Positions 44,001-58,100 of a stretch of 64,000 nt of DNA are shown piece by piece. The translations under genes and the position numbers were made by a program. Positions within the stretch are counted from its first letter, which is position 1; every line of letters begins with the position of its first letter. The notes under the pieces were generated by a model. That model did no database searches. It was not told the origin of the DNA and saw nothing but the letters and a program-made list of their open reading frames with translations. The stretch is from Struthidea cinerea (lineage: Eukaryota; Chordata; Aves; Passeriformes; Corcoracidae), in contig VZTI01003657.1 of assembly GCA_013397865.1 (NCBI GenBank), positions 1,062,285 to 1,126,284 on the forward strand, written 5' to 3'.

Positions 44001-47000
44001 GTGGAAATGGAGAAATTTTCTTTCAACCTTTCTTGAACCGTGTAGCACGTGGCATTTGAAACGTCCAGTTGTAGCTTTATCTTAAGTCTGTAACCAAAGG
44101 TCTGTGACAGACTGTAGCCTTGAGATGGAAGAAGCAATTTCAGACTTAACTGAGGCCAGAAACAAGAAATGTGAAGCTGGTTTTAAGCTCAAGCTTCCAA
44201 AGCTCCAAGGGAGCATTCGTACCCTGAGGACTGGGGCTAAGATCTATTGTGAAGGATTGGCACCGATGCTCAATAGTATTTACAGCTTTAGGTCATGATG
44301 CTCTGTTAAATGCAATATTTATCCCATGAGCATGTCACAGTTCACCTCAGATGTCAAGAATTCAATTAATATTCTGTTTAATAGAACACACCATGACCTA
44401 ACCTTTTAATACTCTTAGTGCGTCTGAGCCCTCCTTATTAGTGTCACTTTGCAACTTTCCTTCTCAGCTGATGCATCTCCCAACAACTGGGATGGGGAAA
44501 TTGAGAGCAGGGGAAGAGGGGAAGAGATTTAAATTACTTTTGGACCTCACTGTGAGGATTCAGCAGTTTTATCCCTTGTAAAACCTGGCTCACAGGGGTT
44601 TAGCACACCCCGCTTTTCCCATTTTTAAGGGTTGACGTTTTGCAAGTTTCAACTTTCTGTCAATTTAAACCCACAAAAGGCACCGCCAAATTTTTCATGG
44701 TTTCAGCTGATCCAGTTTCAAACAGCATTGCCCCTGCCTCACATCACATTATTGAGCTCGGGGTCAGGGGAAACCATTCATGTGAGCATCACCTGCAGGA
44801 TTCAATCTTTGGCTTGAAATTTTGTCTGTGCGCTGTGGGGGTGGGTTATAAATACCCAGGGATTGGGAGAGCAGCACTGCAGAAATTTCCCTGCATTGCA
44901 TCTGGAAACTGTCTCAGGAAGTGAGATCCCTTGAATGCACCATGATTTTACAGATCAGAACAGAAAATTGGAGGGCTCCTTCAATGAGCAAACAGGGCAG
45001 CCCAGTTCCAATGTTTGTGGTGGAAATCAGAGCCTCAGAACCAGGTTTTGCCATCCTTGTGTCACCTCTAACGAGCGACCAGCAGAAAGCCATAAAAACC
45101 AGTAAATTGTGGTTTTCAGTTCGTATGAATTAGAAGACAGCCTTAGTAATCTGATGGGGTTTATAGCAAGCTTTTTTAAAGAATAGAATTAATTTTAAAA
45201 ACTCCTGATCGGGATCTGCTTCAGACTGATGCTTTTCCTATGCAAGACTTGTGTAACACATTAGAAATATAAAGAGCTTGAAAGCAAGTAAGTGTTTTAA
45301 ATTACTCTGTGTCATGCAGCCTTTCCATTTGGAGAAGAATTAAACAGCAAATTGTTTTTGAAGGCAGCATTTCCCTGCCTCGAGGCAGGCGGGCAGGATG
45401 GGGTTAGCACAGAGAACACCTGCCTGCAGCTGGGAGGGGGCCACGCTATTACCACCCCTGTGATTTCAGCAAGATTTGTTGGGAAGATCAACCAATAAAT
45501 ACAGAGCCTGTACTGCAGCTCCTTAGAGTGGGAGGAAGAACAGACATTGTGCCAGATATTTTCATGCAACTATATTCATTATTTATGCAGAAGAAGAGAT
45601 ATTTCAGGAAAACAGAGCTGAACCATGAGTGACAAGGTATCTTTCCGGAGCGTAAGGTGCAGGAAAATTGCACTGAGGTTGACAGCTTTTTAATGTAGAG
45701 TCTCTATTTCACTGAATTACTGCATGTTGGCATTTCAAAAGTACAAGATGACCTATTTATTAGCTGTGAATCAAACAGAAATTACATGCTAGAAAATAAA
45801 AAAGTTGTATGTTTCTTCCAGCTGGTAAGATGCTTATCCCACAGAAATAATACACACTGAAAGGAAAACCTGGAAACAAAGGATCATCAATCACAAGGCA
45901 CTAAATTTAACGTTGTAGGACCTATATTTGTCAGCTAATATTGCAATCATATGTGCTTGTTCCCTTACATGTGATGTAATATTAAATGTATGTGTGTCAT
46001 AATACTTTAAAATTTCACCATCCTTGCTCTGCTAAGGCTCCTATCACGCTCTTCCCTTTTGGAGAGGGAATAGTGGCTTGGAAACTTGGCTGTAACAGTA
46101 ACATGCTTGTAAATGGGCAGTGCCAAAACCTCAGGAGGTAGGTGATCAGCTACCAAACTAAATGCTAGAAACTACCAGGCCATGCAGACGGAGCATTTCC
46201 CTGTGGAAAAGGCAAAACTGGGAGGAAAAACTGCCAAAAGAGCCCAAGTAGTAGCCCTGCACTTTGCCAGAGAGGCAGATGCCACATCTGAAGGAAATAC
46301 CAACAGTGTGTCATTTGAAGAGTGGAAATTCAGCTTTCCCTGGGAAGTTTGGTACCTTGGATCTGAACAAAGGGCCAGAAAGAAAAAGCTAAAATTGTTG
46401 GATTTGGCAACTGACACTCAAATGAAGGCGGAACAAGTTCCTGCTGTCTCTGCCCTCATGATCTTACATAAACAATCAGATAAGTTGCAGGAGCAAAAAT
46501 ATCCAAACCCAAACCTGGAGCAAAGTCAAAAGTAGCTTTATGAGTGTATTTCATGGACCTTTTAGCTCAGAAAAGAAATCATTTAATAGACTTTCATTTT
46601 TCACTCCAAGTACCACCATCAATATGAAGAGTAAACAGTACTTAGGAAAGTCCAAATGAACTCGTATCATATAGCTAATGTTTTTATAAAAAAAAAAAAA
46701 AGTGAAAACCACAAATTGGCTGTATAGAAAAAAGGTTGCTGCCAGGTTTATCCTCAGACTTGGCAGTTTTGTACCCAAACTCATTCTGGAGCAGCAGCTT
46801 CCAAACTCAGGGCTCTATTATACCCCAGTGACTATGGCCAAGAGCACCAAACTCATCCTGACTTTGCAATAACCATGTCCTGAAGAGGACAATTGAGCAA
46901 TAACCTCCCCAAACAATTATAATTTCTGCTAATCCATCCATGTGGCAGGAAAGGGGAGGACAGCATTAAAAACTGCTGCTCCAGCTGCCTGCCCCAGAAA

Positions 47001-47599
47001 GAGATGAAGAGAAGGAAAAAGAGTACAAAAATTCCTGTTGACATATCAGAAACCCATTAGCAGAGGCACGTGGTGAACTTGATAAAGGCACCTTTGGCTC
47101 TGCCATTTTGCCCTTCTGGGAATGTAAAATAATCTTTCACCAACCTTAAAGTCAAATCAGCTCTGCAACTGATCAGCACCACTTGGGTATATCCATTTTT
47201 ACATATCTATTCTATCAATGTAATTTCCAGACTTAGCAATACAGTGTCTGCTTCCTCACAATAGCTGGATAAAGCCTATTTTTAAATACATGCTGATCCA
47301 GGTACATTTGCAGTAGAAGCAGGGCAGTGATTTCAGCTTTGCACATTCATTCCAAGTGAACACATAGGATCTTGGGGGGAAAAAAAAAATCTATACATTA
47401 GAAACATTTAATTGACCACTTGATGTTATCCCAGTCCCTCTGTGTTGAATCCTGAATGGTAAAACTTAGCATGACTATTTTTTGCTTGAATTATCCTCCT
47501 GCTCTTGCATATATACAAGCTACGTGCTCTAATGCAAGACTCATACATTTGTCTTAGTAATTTATCTCATTTCCTTTGGAATGGTGTCCCTCAGTGGCT

Positions 47600-48070
47600 C
47601 AGAGAAAGTGGAGCGGTTGTTTTAATAGATTTGAGTTTTATCTGCCTCTCTATTTGCAGCAGGGCATAATAATAATAAATTATGATACTAATAAGTAGGT
47701 TGTGCAGAATGGACTACAGTGGTACCACTTCCCTCCCCCTCCAAAAAAGTAATTTATGGGTACATTCTTGTGACTTTAGGGGTGTAATAAATTATCAGGG
47801 TTCGTTTTTCCATCCAATTTGAGGCAGTGCAGCTGTGTTTTGCAAGCAATAAACTCTCTTGTTGTATTTCTTAGCTAAGCACTGAAAAACACAGTGTGAT
47901 TTTTTTCCCTCCCTTCCCAATTATTGTTGCAACGCCTGGTAGCTTCTCTGTAGTTAAGGGTTTGCCAGTGCTTCTATTATAAAGCTCAATTTTCAGGGGC
48001 CTATAACTTTGCTCTTGTAAATCATAGAGGGCTAGAACTTGGTGTACATCTCTGTCAATCTGGATGCTTT
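47600..48070. promoter_or_regulatory. Candidate conserved noncoding element
   Basis: Unique sequence with TTTAATAGATTTGAG, CATAATAATAATAAATTATG, CCCAATTATTGTTGCAACGC (SOX plus C/EBP-like) and TCTGTCAATCTGGATG. By-eye call. Confidence 0.35.
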
Positions 48071-49029
48071 TTTTTCACTGAGAAAAAGGCAAATTTTTTA
48101 AGGAGTCCAGACCTCAAAATCTGAGACGTGTGGAAGTCAGAGACACGTGGATGGGAGTAGCTGGTAATGCCTGGATACCTTTCCAGCTCCTGAAAAGCCT
48201 AGGATGCCTCTTATTTTGGACACTTCCTGGGGCAATATTTGGATCCTAATTACATTTCTGACAATGTACAAGAAGGGTAGCACCACGTGCCACTTTCCTG
48301 CTGGAGGTTTGGGGATTGAGGACGAGTCAGCCAGTTGCAGGAGCTGCCTCCTTAAAGGTGATGCCCTGCTGTTGAGTGCTGGCCCAGGGTTCAGTGTGCT
48401 GAAAATACGGAGGGAGTAAAGGAAACTGCAGCAATTCACCCTTCCCAAGCAGCCTCGTGCAGCCTCAGCCAACTGTATCGACCAAAATATTGTCAGAGGG
48501 TCTCTGGATTCAAGGAGAGGTTAAGAGTCTGCGTGGGCCTGGTTCCCGTTCCTATTCCTGCCCTCTTTGCTTTCAGCCTGACATGACCAAGGGTCAAAGA
48601 AGGAAGGAAGAAAATGAGAATATACAACAGCAACACCAGAACTGCACAATCTCTGCAGCCACCTTGGAGACCCGGGGCTGGGATGAACAGCGTGTGTCCA
48701 GCTCTGCCAGGGAATGGTGCATTCCTTCCACCTCTGCAAAATCCTACTGGATGGGAAGAAAACCCACCTGATTTTCTAATACTGCTTTGTCCAGGTACAA
48801 TCATGCCCTGCGTGCCCTGCACAGCCTCTGCTCTGTAATAGGGAGCCAAATACCTTCTAACACAAGGGAGTAAAAATGATTTTGGGTTTCCAGGGTGCTC
48901 TTAGGGGGGGCATCATGGCAGGGAAGGAGCAGCTCCGAGCCCCTTTGTGCAGGCTGCTCTTCCAGCTGCTCATCTCAGGCTGCACAGCTCTGCCAGACTA
49001 ATGCTGCTGCTAAAGCTGCCTTCTACGTG

Positions 49030-49270
49030 ATCAGCAATTAAGCTGTGAAGTCAGCCCCTTAATATTATGTTAACATAGTTCAGTATATTAAATGTAAAAC
49101 AAGTCATAATTTTTAAAGGTACCTCGGCTTACTGAGTTTAAATGAAGGCAGCAGTAGGACTATCACAGCCGTATGCAAATCACCTGCATTTTAAAGCTAA
49201 CAATAGATTTTGCTTTATTGTTTTGGCGTTTAACGAGTGGGAAAATAATAAATTAAGCCACATGGGGAAT
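49030..49270. promoter_or_regulatory. Candidate conserved noncoding element
   Basis: Includes an octamer-like TATGCAAATC, CAGCAATTAAGCTG, CTTTATTGTTTTGGCG and AATAATAAATTAAGCC. The mix of POU, SOX and homeodomain words is typical of neural enhancers. Confidence 0.35.
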
Positions 49271-49966
49271 CCCTGGTGCTTTTACAAACTGAAGCAGTGC
49301 CCATTTGGAGAGAGAACATTCCCCATTTTTCTCCCTAGCTGCATTTCTCTTAACCCACCGCCTTATTAAAGCTTATAGGGCAAAATTCTCTTCTCATATT
49401 CCTCTGGCAGCTCTTAGTCCACATTCAGCTCTCCCTACCTTCCCAGCTGTCTTTCATCCTGCCAGCTCTCTCTGCAGACAGGAAACAGAAGAAGAGTAAA
49501 GACTGGCTGGGCCATAGGGAGTCAGAAGAAAGATGTTGTCATAGTTTTAGGAGGGTTACAATAGCTATTAGAGCACGGATGCTTTTTCTACCTGTTGTAA
49601 TAGGGGATGCAGCTATCAGTGCAAGGTCCATGGGAGAGGCAGCTGCATCAGGCTCTGGTCAGCAGCATAATGGATCCATGCAGGATCCTAAATAGGGCCT
49701 CTGCAGCTGCCTGGTGTGACAGCACCGTGGCTCAGTGGAGCTGTGTTTCCTTGGGGCTGCACAGCCAAAGGAAGGAAGGGGTTGAATGTTTTAGCAACAT
49801 ACCCTCTCTTGTTTGAAGCATTTTTAAACATGTTTTTAGGCTGCGTCGCACAGGGCATGAGCAAAAAAATTAAATTTAAAAAAAAATTAATTGTATTTTC
49901 ATTTTGACTCACTCAGCTCTTACTGATCAAAGCCCTGAGCCAAAAGTCAGGCTCAGCCATGAGGGT

Positions 49967-50020
49967 CACAGAGTTATAGAATATCTCAGGGTGGAAGAGA
50001 CCCATAAGACTGACTGAATG
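49967..50020 (-). mobile_element. Short CR1-like fragment
   Basis: CACAGAGTTATAGAATATCT, CAGGGTGGAAGAGACCCATA, AGACTGACTGAAT resembles the antisense CR1 3' end with several changes. An old, very short copy. Confidence 0.55.
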
Positions 50021-52829
50021 GACAGGTGTTGATCTTGCAAGTGGAAGTGTTTAGCTCTCTTATCAATAGTCAGACATGCAGCTGAAAGCAGATCATATCA
50101 TGGATGTTTGCTCCTGGATGCCATCCTGGATGTGTCTTCTCCAGGCCATGTTTTTACAAAGTCACTGAAAGGAAAATACACCACTTGATTGCCCCCACAG
50201 CTCCTCTGTGTGAACAAGCACAGCCCTTCCTTGTGCAGAGCAGGGACGTTCAACACGTGCTTGCTCCTTGTATTATCTGTGAGAAGTATCAATTATGCAC
50301 ATCCATGAACATCCCCTGCACCTGCATTCCCCCAGGAACCCTTTTACCAACACCAAAGCATGGAGCAGAATCAGGAACCAAGGCAAACCAGGCAGCCTAA
50401 AGGGAACACGGCACTGCAGCATGAACTGGCAACAGAAAATTGCCAGGCAGAGTGAAAATTTAAAGAAGAGGAACATAGAAAAATACTTTGAATGGAAACC
50501 TACAAATCTCAGACAAGTTTGGGATGTGCCTGGGGATAATTCTTCAGCTTCCCTCTCATGGCTCTGTACAGTCTCCTAGAAAAGCCCCTGTGGTCTTGCC
50601 ACACACGTCTGTTTTCTGTCAAATCTGCTGTTTGTCCTACTCAGTGCATTTCATCAGTGCTGTGTGATGCTTGCTCTTACATCCACTCGACATGGGGAGA
50701 TTGGAGGTAGAAGGTTTGTGTAGCCCCGTGAATATATGAAGCACTCCACAAGGATTATGGTTATTTTCATAATAATTCTCCGCCCCTGCCTACGTTTGAG
50801 GTCAGGGATGTCTGGTGCTGAACCAGACAAGCAGAACACACACAAAAGCCCAATTAGCTCCGTATCACCAAAGCTCTTACAAACACTAATGCATTAATCA
50901 TTGTAGAACTAAGAGATGAGCATTGGTCTGTGCTCCTGGCTCACTTCAGTCAGGTTTTAACTTGACTGATGCTGAGGGTTATGTGATGAATCTTGTCCAT
51001 TCATCTCTACTGTGCAGGAGAGGAAACAGAAACAAAGGCAGAGCACCTCACTGGCCACTCTGACCTCAGTCTGTGATGTCCCTTTGTAAAAACTGACCAA
51101 GTCTTAGCTCAGGAACGAGCACATCCTAGGCTCAGGTCCAGAGGAGCATCAATCCTCCGTGCAACGCTTTCTGTTACCCCGTTACAACCTGGATGTTGCT
51201 TAAAAACATGGAAAGTCTAAATATGACATGAGAATAGACAGGGAAAGGCTAAACAGCAAAGTAAGTGTTTGGTTCTCTAAGAGATGCACAAACACACAAA
51301 AGCAAGCTGGCTCTAGGAAGAGCTTTTCAGATTACTTGAACATCTCTTAAAAAACTGGATTAAAATACAGATTCCCCCTATCATTTTTCAATAATAGAAG
51401 TGCAGCACAGAACAACTCACTAGTGCCACAAACTACTTTTTCATTTCTGTTTTTGTTTCATGCTTCAATATCTTCTTCCAGCTGCTCATGTCTCCTTTTC
51501 CTTCTCCTCACTTTGATCTATTAGTTTTCCCCAGAAATGGGGTTTATAAATCATTGTAATGCAGCCCTGGGAAAGACGGTGCTTAGTGCAGGGAGAAATA
51601 CATTGCAGCTAACAGCCACGGCAGGGAGGAAAACTCTCACCTCGGAGAGGGGCTCTGGCGACAGGTTACGGATGGCGCTGGGTTATTTTATGGCTGCATT
51701 CCTGCCATCAGGGGCAAGGCCACAGGGAGCACTGCCTGCACCCCTCCACAATATTTCAAGCTTCCTTCTGCAGGCAAAAACAAACCGCCCAGGGGCTCGC
51801 AAGGGAAAGGAAGAGAGGAAAAATTGCTAAAAGAAGGGGAGGGCAGGCAGGACAGGTGGGGATGGATCGCTGGGTTCCTGCTTTTGCACCATCGCATCTT
51901 TTTTTTAAAAAAGGGATGTTTATGTCTCTTGCACCCTGAAAAGATGCTAATTTCATGCAGGTCCCATCCATTGGCAGCAGTGGCAGGATCCAGCTCGCCC
52001 AGGAACATTTCCATCCCTTTGTGCCAAGGCTTTTGTGTTCCCACTCTGTACTCGGGAAACTTTGTTGCTGGAGGACCCCAGGACAAGGCTGACCCCAGTG
52101 CTGCTGCTTGGTAAAACTGAGGGGTCCCACAGGAGCCACCCCTCCAGTGCTGCCCCAGTTTGATCCCCATGAGTGCAAACACAGATGCTGTTTTTGTTGT
52201 CCAAGTCTTTTTGTATTTGAAACCTAAGGATTGAGCTTCTCTCTCCAGTCCGGATTTTGGAAGTTGGCTATAGTTATTAAAATATCATCTAAAAAATGAA
52301 GCTGGGAGCAGTGCAAGGCTGGGCACCAGGTCACTGGGTGATCTCAAAACAGCCTTTCCAGGCCGAACTGGTGGAAGGGCTGTTTTAGTGCTTGTGGCAC
52401 AACGCTGTGGCCAACCTGGGTGAAGGTCTGAGCGTCTTCCCAGCGAGAGGAGATCCCCTGAGTCCCCTCCTGGGAGTAAGGGTTAGTTCTAAATGCAGAA
52501 AACCCAACATCATCATACAGCCAGAGAGACAAACCTTTGTCAGCAGAGGTTTATGTACTTATCTCCTGCCCTGGAGTGCAGCTTGGATTAGGGGAACCCA
52601 TTGGCAGCCCTACGTAATTAGGGAGGAAATCATCATAACCTCCTAAGAGCAGCACAATCACATGCAAGCTACAGGCACTTTGAAGCACTTGCTGTGTTTT
52701 TAGGATCACCAGCTCCTAATAAGACCACCCCGGGCAGACACACCATCCTTTAGTTCCGAAAGCACACAAAAGAGACACCATGCTGGAATCTTACCTCTAT
52801 CTTTAACAAAGCATTACCCCCTCCTCACC

Positions 52830-53060
52830 CTCTTCCCCATAATTGCCTTGTTATTGTCATTGGTGCCATTGTTCATCGGCTGGGCCCTAGAGAGGCCCGA
52901 GGGAGCAGTTCTGCCTTAGCTAAACCAATATCTCCTGCAATAACCCCCTGCAGTTTCCCCTTTGCTATCCCATGTTGAATAAATCCTCCATCTCTGTTTG
53001 CTGAATGATCATAAAGATATGATTGAAGTTTCAGATTTATGGTTTCCTTCGAATCGAGGA
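52830..53060. promoter_or_regulatory. Candidate conserved noncoding element
   Basis: Dense SOX-like words (CTTGTTATTGTCATTG, GCCATTGTTCATCGG), then AACCAATATCTCC, TGAATGATCATAAAGATATG. Unique and AT-rich. By-eye call. Confidence 0.35.
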
Positions 53061-54119
53061 GCAACTCCAATAATGCCAGAGCCTGTTTGCTGACTGTTTT
53101 CTGACAGGATGTACAGAAAGGGAGATTTTTAAGAGCGAAAACAGGAATGCAGAGATTAGAGGGAGGTATTTTCTACACATGCAGTGCACACATACGCAGT
53201 CACGTAGAGGGGCTGGACTCACACACACACTTCCAGAACATCCTCTGTCCAAGGATCTCGCTGTGGTTCCCAAGCACCCTGCCAGGCAGGGTGTGCACAC
53301 AATATTTCACTCTAACAGCAAATCTGTCTCGAGCAGCCACACAAGGGACCCACAAGAATTGGTTGCTGGGTAAAGGAGGATCCTAACTAAAGATCTCACT
53401 CAGCTGTGCTGAAAACTAAAGTGGTTGCTGAAGGCTGGCAGAGGGCTCTGTGTTAAGGTGGTCCTCACTGTCAGCCTCAGGCTCCATGTGCCACGAGTTC
53501 CCTCTGAACTGTGCTAATACAATCCTCTGGATGCCCGGGATGCTCTTTGGGGAGTGCAGAGAAACCCTCTGGCTCCTACGGGAGAACATCCCAGATGTTT
53601 TCTCTGATCAAAGCACCAACACCCCAAAAAAACCCACCAAAGGGGCACTGCACTTACAGGGAAAAGCAGCTGCCTCCTGAGGACACCAAGCCTTGCGCGT
53701 CCCTGCTGAGGCAACAGCCTCCCAGGGAATCTGCTGCAGGATTGTGACCTTCAAGTTGGGATAATTATGACCTTCCCCAGTGCTTGTCCTGGCCTGGGTA
53801 TGAAAGCCCTCCTCTCCTCTCAGCCCATCCCAGCAGCATTTAGTGAGCCATCTCCATCATGCAGCAGGATCCCGGGAATTGCACAGCATGGGGCACATTG
53901 CTATTCATATTCGGGTCAATATTAGTTTTTTAATGAATAAACCACCACAAAGCTGCAATGAAGACAAAGTTGGTGACTTTGGTGTCAAAAATCTGAACAG
54001 AGCATCCAAAACGCATTCCCTCAGCCTTGTGGCCGCAGCACATTTGCTTTTCCCTGATTCACAGCCGTTTATGCTCATTCTCACTTCAACAAAAACCTAT
54101 AAAACTCTTACAGCGTGAT

Positions 54120-54700
54120 GCAGTCCTAAATTAAATGCACTTTAACATTGCTATATAACAAGGGAGTCTTTGCTCTTTTAAATTAATGCATGCAGCTGAG
54201 AAGGGGACCTTCCCTGGAAAATTTATTCTGCTTTATTTGGAGAAAACCCCACCTCATTCCACCTTCTCTGAGAGCAAAGATGATTTTGTGTGTTATAATG
54301 AGGAATTTGTAATAACGAGAGCGTTGTGTGTTCGAGTAACTACGACGCCAACAACAGAAGACTTCTGTGAGCAGCAGTGTTTGTGTGATGTATGGTAATA
54401 TTTTTCCTCAGTGCATTACAAAAGAAAAAAGCAAGATAAAAATATCTTCCATTTTCTCCCTAATTTGTAGTTTTCTGGTGTTAGCAAGGCTTATAAGACA
54501 CATGCTCCCAATTAGCTGCTCCTCTTAATTTAAATGCTTCATAAATTATCTCCTGCGCTTGTGGATTATCACTTCATAATGCGAGTTAGCATTTAAATAA
54601 ATAGCTGCGATGTAGGAAATTAGAGAGGTTTACAGTCTGAGGCAGCAGCATAATGAAGGAAAATACCACAGCAGCTGAACAGGGGTTGGGAGAGATGTGA
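54120..54700. promoter_or_regulatory. Candidate conserved noncoding element
   Basis: Contains TTAAATTAATGCATGCAG, CCCAATTAGCTGC, CTCTTAATTTAAATGC, GATTATCACTTCATAATGCG and CAGCAGCATAATGAAGG. It includes CAATTAG-type homeodomain sites of the kind BARHL proteins bind. Confidence 0.38.
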
Positions 54701-55118
54701 TGAGGCAGAGATTTTTTTTTTTCCCTTTTACCTTTTAGCAACCAAATTTGGACTGCAGCAGGGAAAATATGGGTCAGAACTCCAGCAGAGCAGGAGCCTT
54801 TTGTAATGGCTGAACACGAAGGGAACATGGAGAATTCTTAAGCACGTAAAACGTCTGATTTAGCAAATATGATGCAATTAGGAAGTGACTTTTTCGAGCC
54901 AACTCTTGGTTGCCTCAGAAGGTCGCCCCTTTGAAAGCAATAGGGCTGCTCGTGTATGTCATACCTGAGCAGTAACCCCTTCTGTTCTATCCTTTCAAAA
55001 AAAAATATGGGACTGGAGAGAAAAACAGCAAAATAAAGCAGAGCTGGAATTGTACTGAGAAAATTTGGTGGGGAAAGCAATGAGGGAGTCAGATGTACAA
55101 TTATGGGGAATTTTAGAA

Positions 55119-55147
55119 ATATATATAGAGAGAGAGAGAAGAAAGCA
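55119..55147. repeat. AT/AG microsatellite
   Basis: ATATATATAG followed by AGAGAGAGAGA and GAAGAAAG. Confidence 0.8.
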
Positions 55148-58100
55148 AGCATTAATTTGTAAGCCACATTAATTTCTGCCATGTTTTTAGCACCATTAAT
55201 AAGATCAACCTGTAGGCAATGAGAGTTTTTAAGCATTGGCAGCAACTTCCCAGTGCTATTTCAGCCCAGTTTCGCAATAATTGTCGTAAATGTAGAAAAT
55301 TAGGAAGACAGGGCAGGGAAAAACCTCATGACAGCTCCTTGGAGGATTAAGGCTGTCTCCAGTGCTTGCTGGTCTTGCTTTTGGTGTCGTTGCTGCTTTT
55401 TCTGACACAGGAGAAAACTCTGGGCATGATCCTGCCAGGAGTCAACCCCGTTTGACTGCCACTGAGCTCTTCAGGAGCTGAAAACAGGGACCAGTGGGCT
55501 CAGGACCCTTTAGTGTTTGTCTTGCAGAGCACCCAAGGTTGAGCACTGCAGCTCTGGGAAGTTCAGCTATCACAGCTCTCTGCTTGCTCACACACACAAA
55601 ATGTCAAAATCATGGATATTTTTTTCAAAAACACTGGAAATTCATAGAAGCCTTGACAGCCTTGACCAAAGTCCAGCCTTAGGCAGGAGTAAAGTTATTA
55701 GTTACCTTATTTCCTGGGAAAGCCTGACACATTAGGATTTCACAGGAGCTGGCTGTAAGTGTAACGGGCAGGGTGTGATTTTGCTCCCTGGGTTTTGCAG
55801 TTAAATTTCAGCAGGGTGAATACATTTTGCTGTAGGACAGAGCAAACGATTCGGGCAGGTTCTTGCATCAGCACAAGGCCCTCGGTGCCTAATGGGAGTT
55901 GTGCCCAGCTGACAGCACGATTTGAGTGTCCGTTGTATTTAATATTCTTCAAGAGCGGGGGTCAAATTGTCTCATCATTTACATCCCTGCAACCCTGCTG
56001 ATCCCAGGGGAACTGCACTTCCTCTGAACTCCACAGTAATGAACATGGGCAACTGGACTGAAATCTGCTGGAAGATTTCTGCCTGGACCCCTCAGGATTC
56101 AGGTGGAGTCTGCAGCTGCTGCTTCAAGACACAGTTCACCCTGCAGAGAGTTCAAGTCAGCACAGCAGGATCCTTGTTTCATCCTATAATTTTCTATTCC
56201 GACACGTAGTGTTTAGAAAGTGAAAAAGGGACTGATCCCACTCCAACCAACATCTGAAAGTTTACAGCTCTTCATCTCTCCAAGTTTCCAGGTGCTAAAA
56301 GAAAGGCTCTGGGGGCCAAACTGTACCTGTGCTCAGCCCTGAAGTGGCTCTGTCCTCTGGGGCATATTTGCAGCTCTGTTATCACTTTGTCTTCTGAACC
56401 AGGCAGGAATGGCCACAGGTGCTCCTGGCTTATTCTGTGCCTGAGCCTGATAAGCCTCAATTTCTCTGGACTACGAGCACACAGAAACCAGCTCTTCTGT
56501 CCCAGCTGAAAGGGCTCTTCAGGTCTAAGAAAAACCTGGCAGAAGTCTTGAATTCTGAATGCAGGAGACAGGACTGGAAGCCCCAGGATGGGATTCCTTC
56601 AGGGAGATGGTGCCACTCTTTTACAGAATCCCCTTTTCTTCTTAAAGGGCATTTTAAATAATAAAATTGGAAGCTGCCGCATATCTTTCCAACTGATCTA
56701 CTAATCATATTTCTTCAAATTTTATATCCCTGACCCTTGTAAAGGGATTGCAAGGAAGGCATTTTTTAAGCTGCATTTTAATAAGTCAATATGAAAGCTC
56801 AAAATTATTTAAAGCTTCTTAAATAGGATTATATTTGATTTCTTGTGGGAATAGTGAGGGATAGTCTAGTAAAGACGTTCTGTCCTGCTGAGGTTTTATT
56901 ACATTAAAGAAACAGCATCCTTTTTTAACAGCAAAAACTTTATCTATTCTCTAATGAAAATGGAGATTATTCTGCACATGAGGTGACTGAAGTTGGTAAG
57001 TTCCTGCATCTTTGATCAGAGATTAGAGTTTCTCCTTGAGTGAAAGCTGAGAGATTCCTGAACCAGAGGTTTGCCCGAATTTAACAAGTTGTCTCCTCAT
57101 CTAAAATATTTGAATTTTCTTCTAGGAGGTACCACAAGTGTATTGACTTCAGACAAATTCTGCTGTGAAATAACAGGTAGCTCTCAAGGCAGCCGGTATC
57201 TCATTTGCAGCCAGGGATTTAATTTGGCCTAAGAATCAGAGGTCTGTGCTGCTGGGGAACTATTTTACTATATAGGAAATGTCATATCCAGTCTGCTCTG
57301 AAAGGCCCACAGTCAAATTCTCACTTGAATTCAGCTCCTTTAATGTCAGTGTGACTTATATGAAGGCTACACTGGCAGCACTTAGTTTAGTGTGTTCTAT
57401 TGCACCCAAATAAAAGCAGGGGAGTTAAATAAGAACTACCTGTATGAAGCTGAAGCAGCAGCAGGGAGTTACATGGTGTAAGCAGCAGCTTCACTGAGCT
57501 GAGTTGCTCTGGACATAATCTGGGCCAACATCTGGCCTTGCGAACATAAAGGGATTTTTCATGAAGTAACAGATGGGGAGGTTCAAAGAACAGATATTAT
57601 TAAGGATGAAACGCAAAGAAAAGGTCATAACTGCTGAAAGGGGACAGAACCTTTAAAAAAAAGAAAAACTAAACCTAAAAACAAAGCCATTGCCCATTCT
57701 CCTTAACATTTAGAGAATGTTCTCTCGTTCTCAAATAGCCCACACCCTTCTCTCAGCTAAACCTCATTGCCCTCACTGAAGCCAGTCACTGAGCAACAGC
57801 ATTCCCTGGCAGAATTTGACTTGAGGGTTTGCAGCACAGCAGCTATCCCCAAGGCTGTGGTTCTCTGGGAAATGACAACCCCACTACACCTTTCCAGCTC
57901 CTCTCTGGATGCCCCACTTTTCTCTGGGAAGTCCACTGCAAAGATGGTAAAATTGCTTTTTTTTGCCAAGGTGCTGCGCACTATTCTGCCCACATTATAC
58001 CCCGAGCTTCCAAAACTGCTGCCACATCAAAGCCAGAATGTTCCCACCCTATCTGTCCATCCATGTCTCCATTTTACCACTGATGTTGCCTGTAGGGAGG

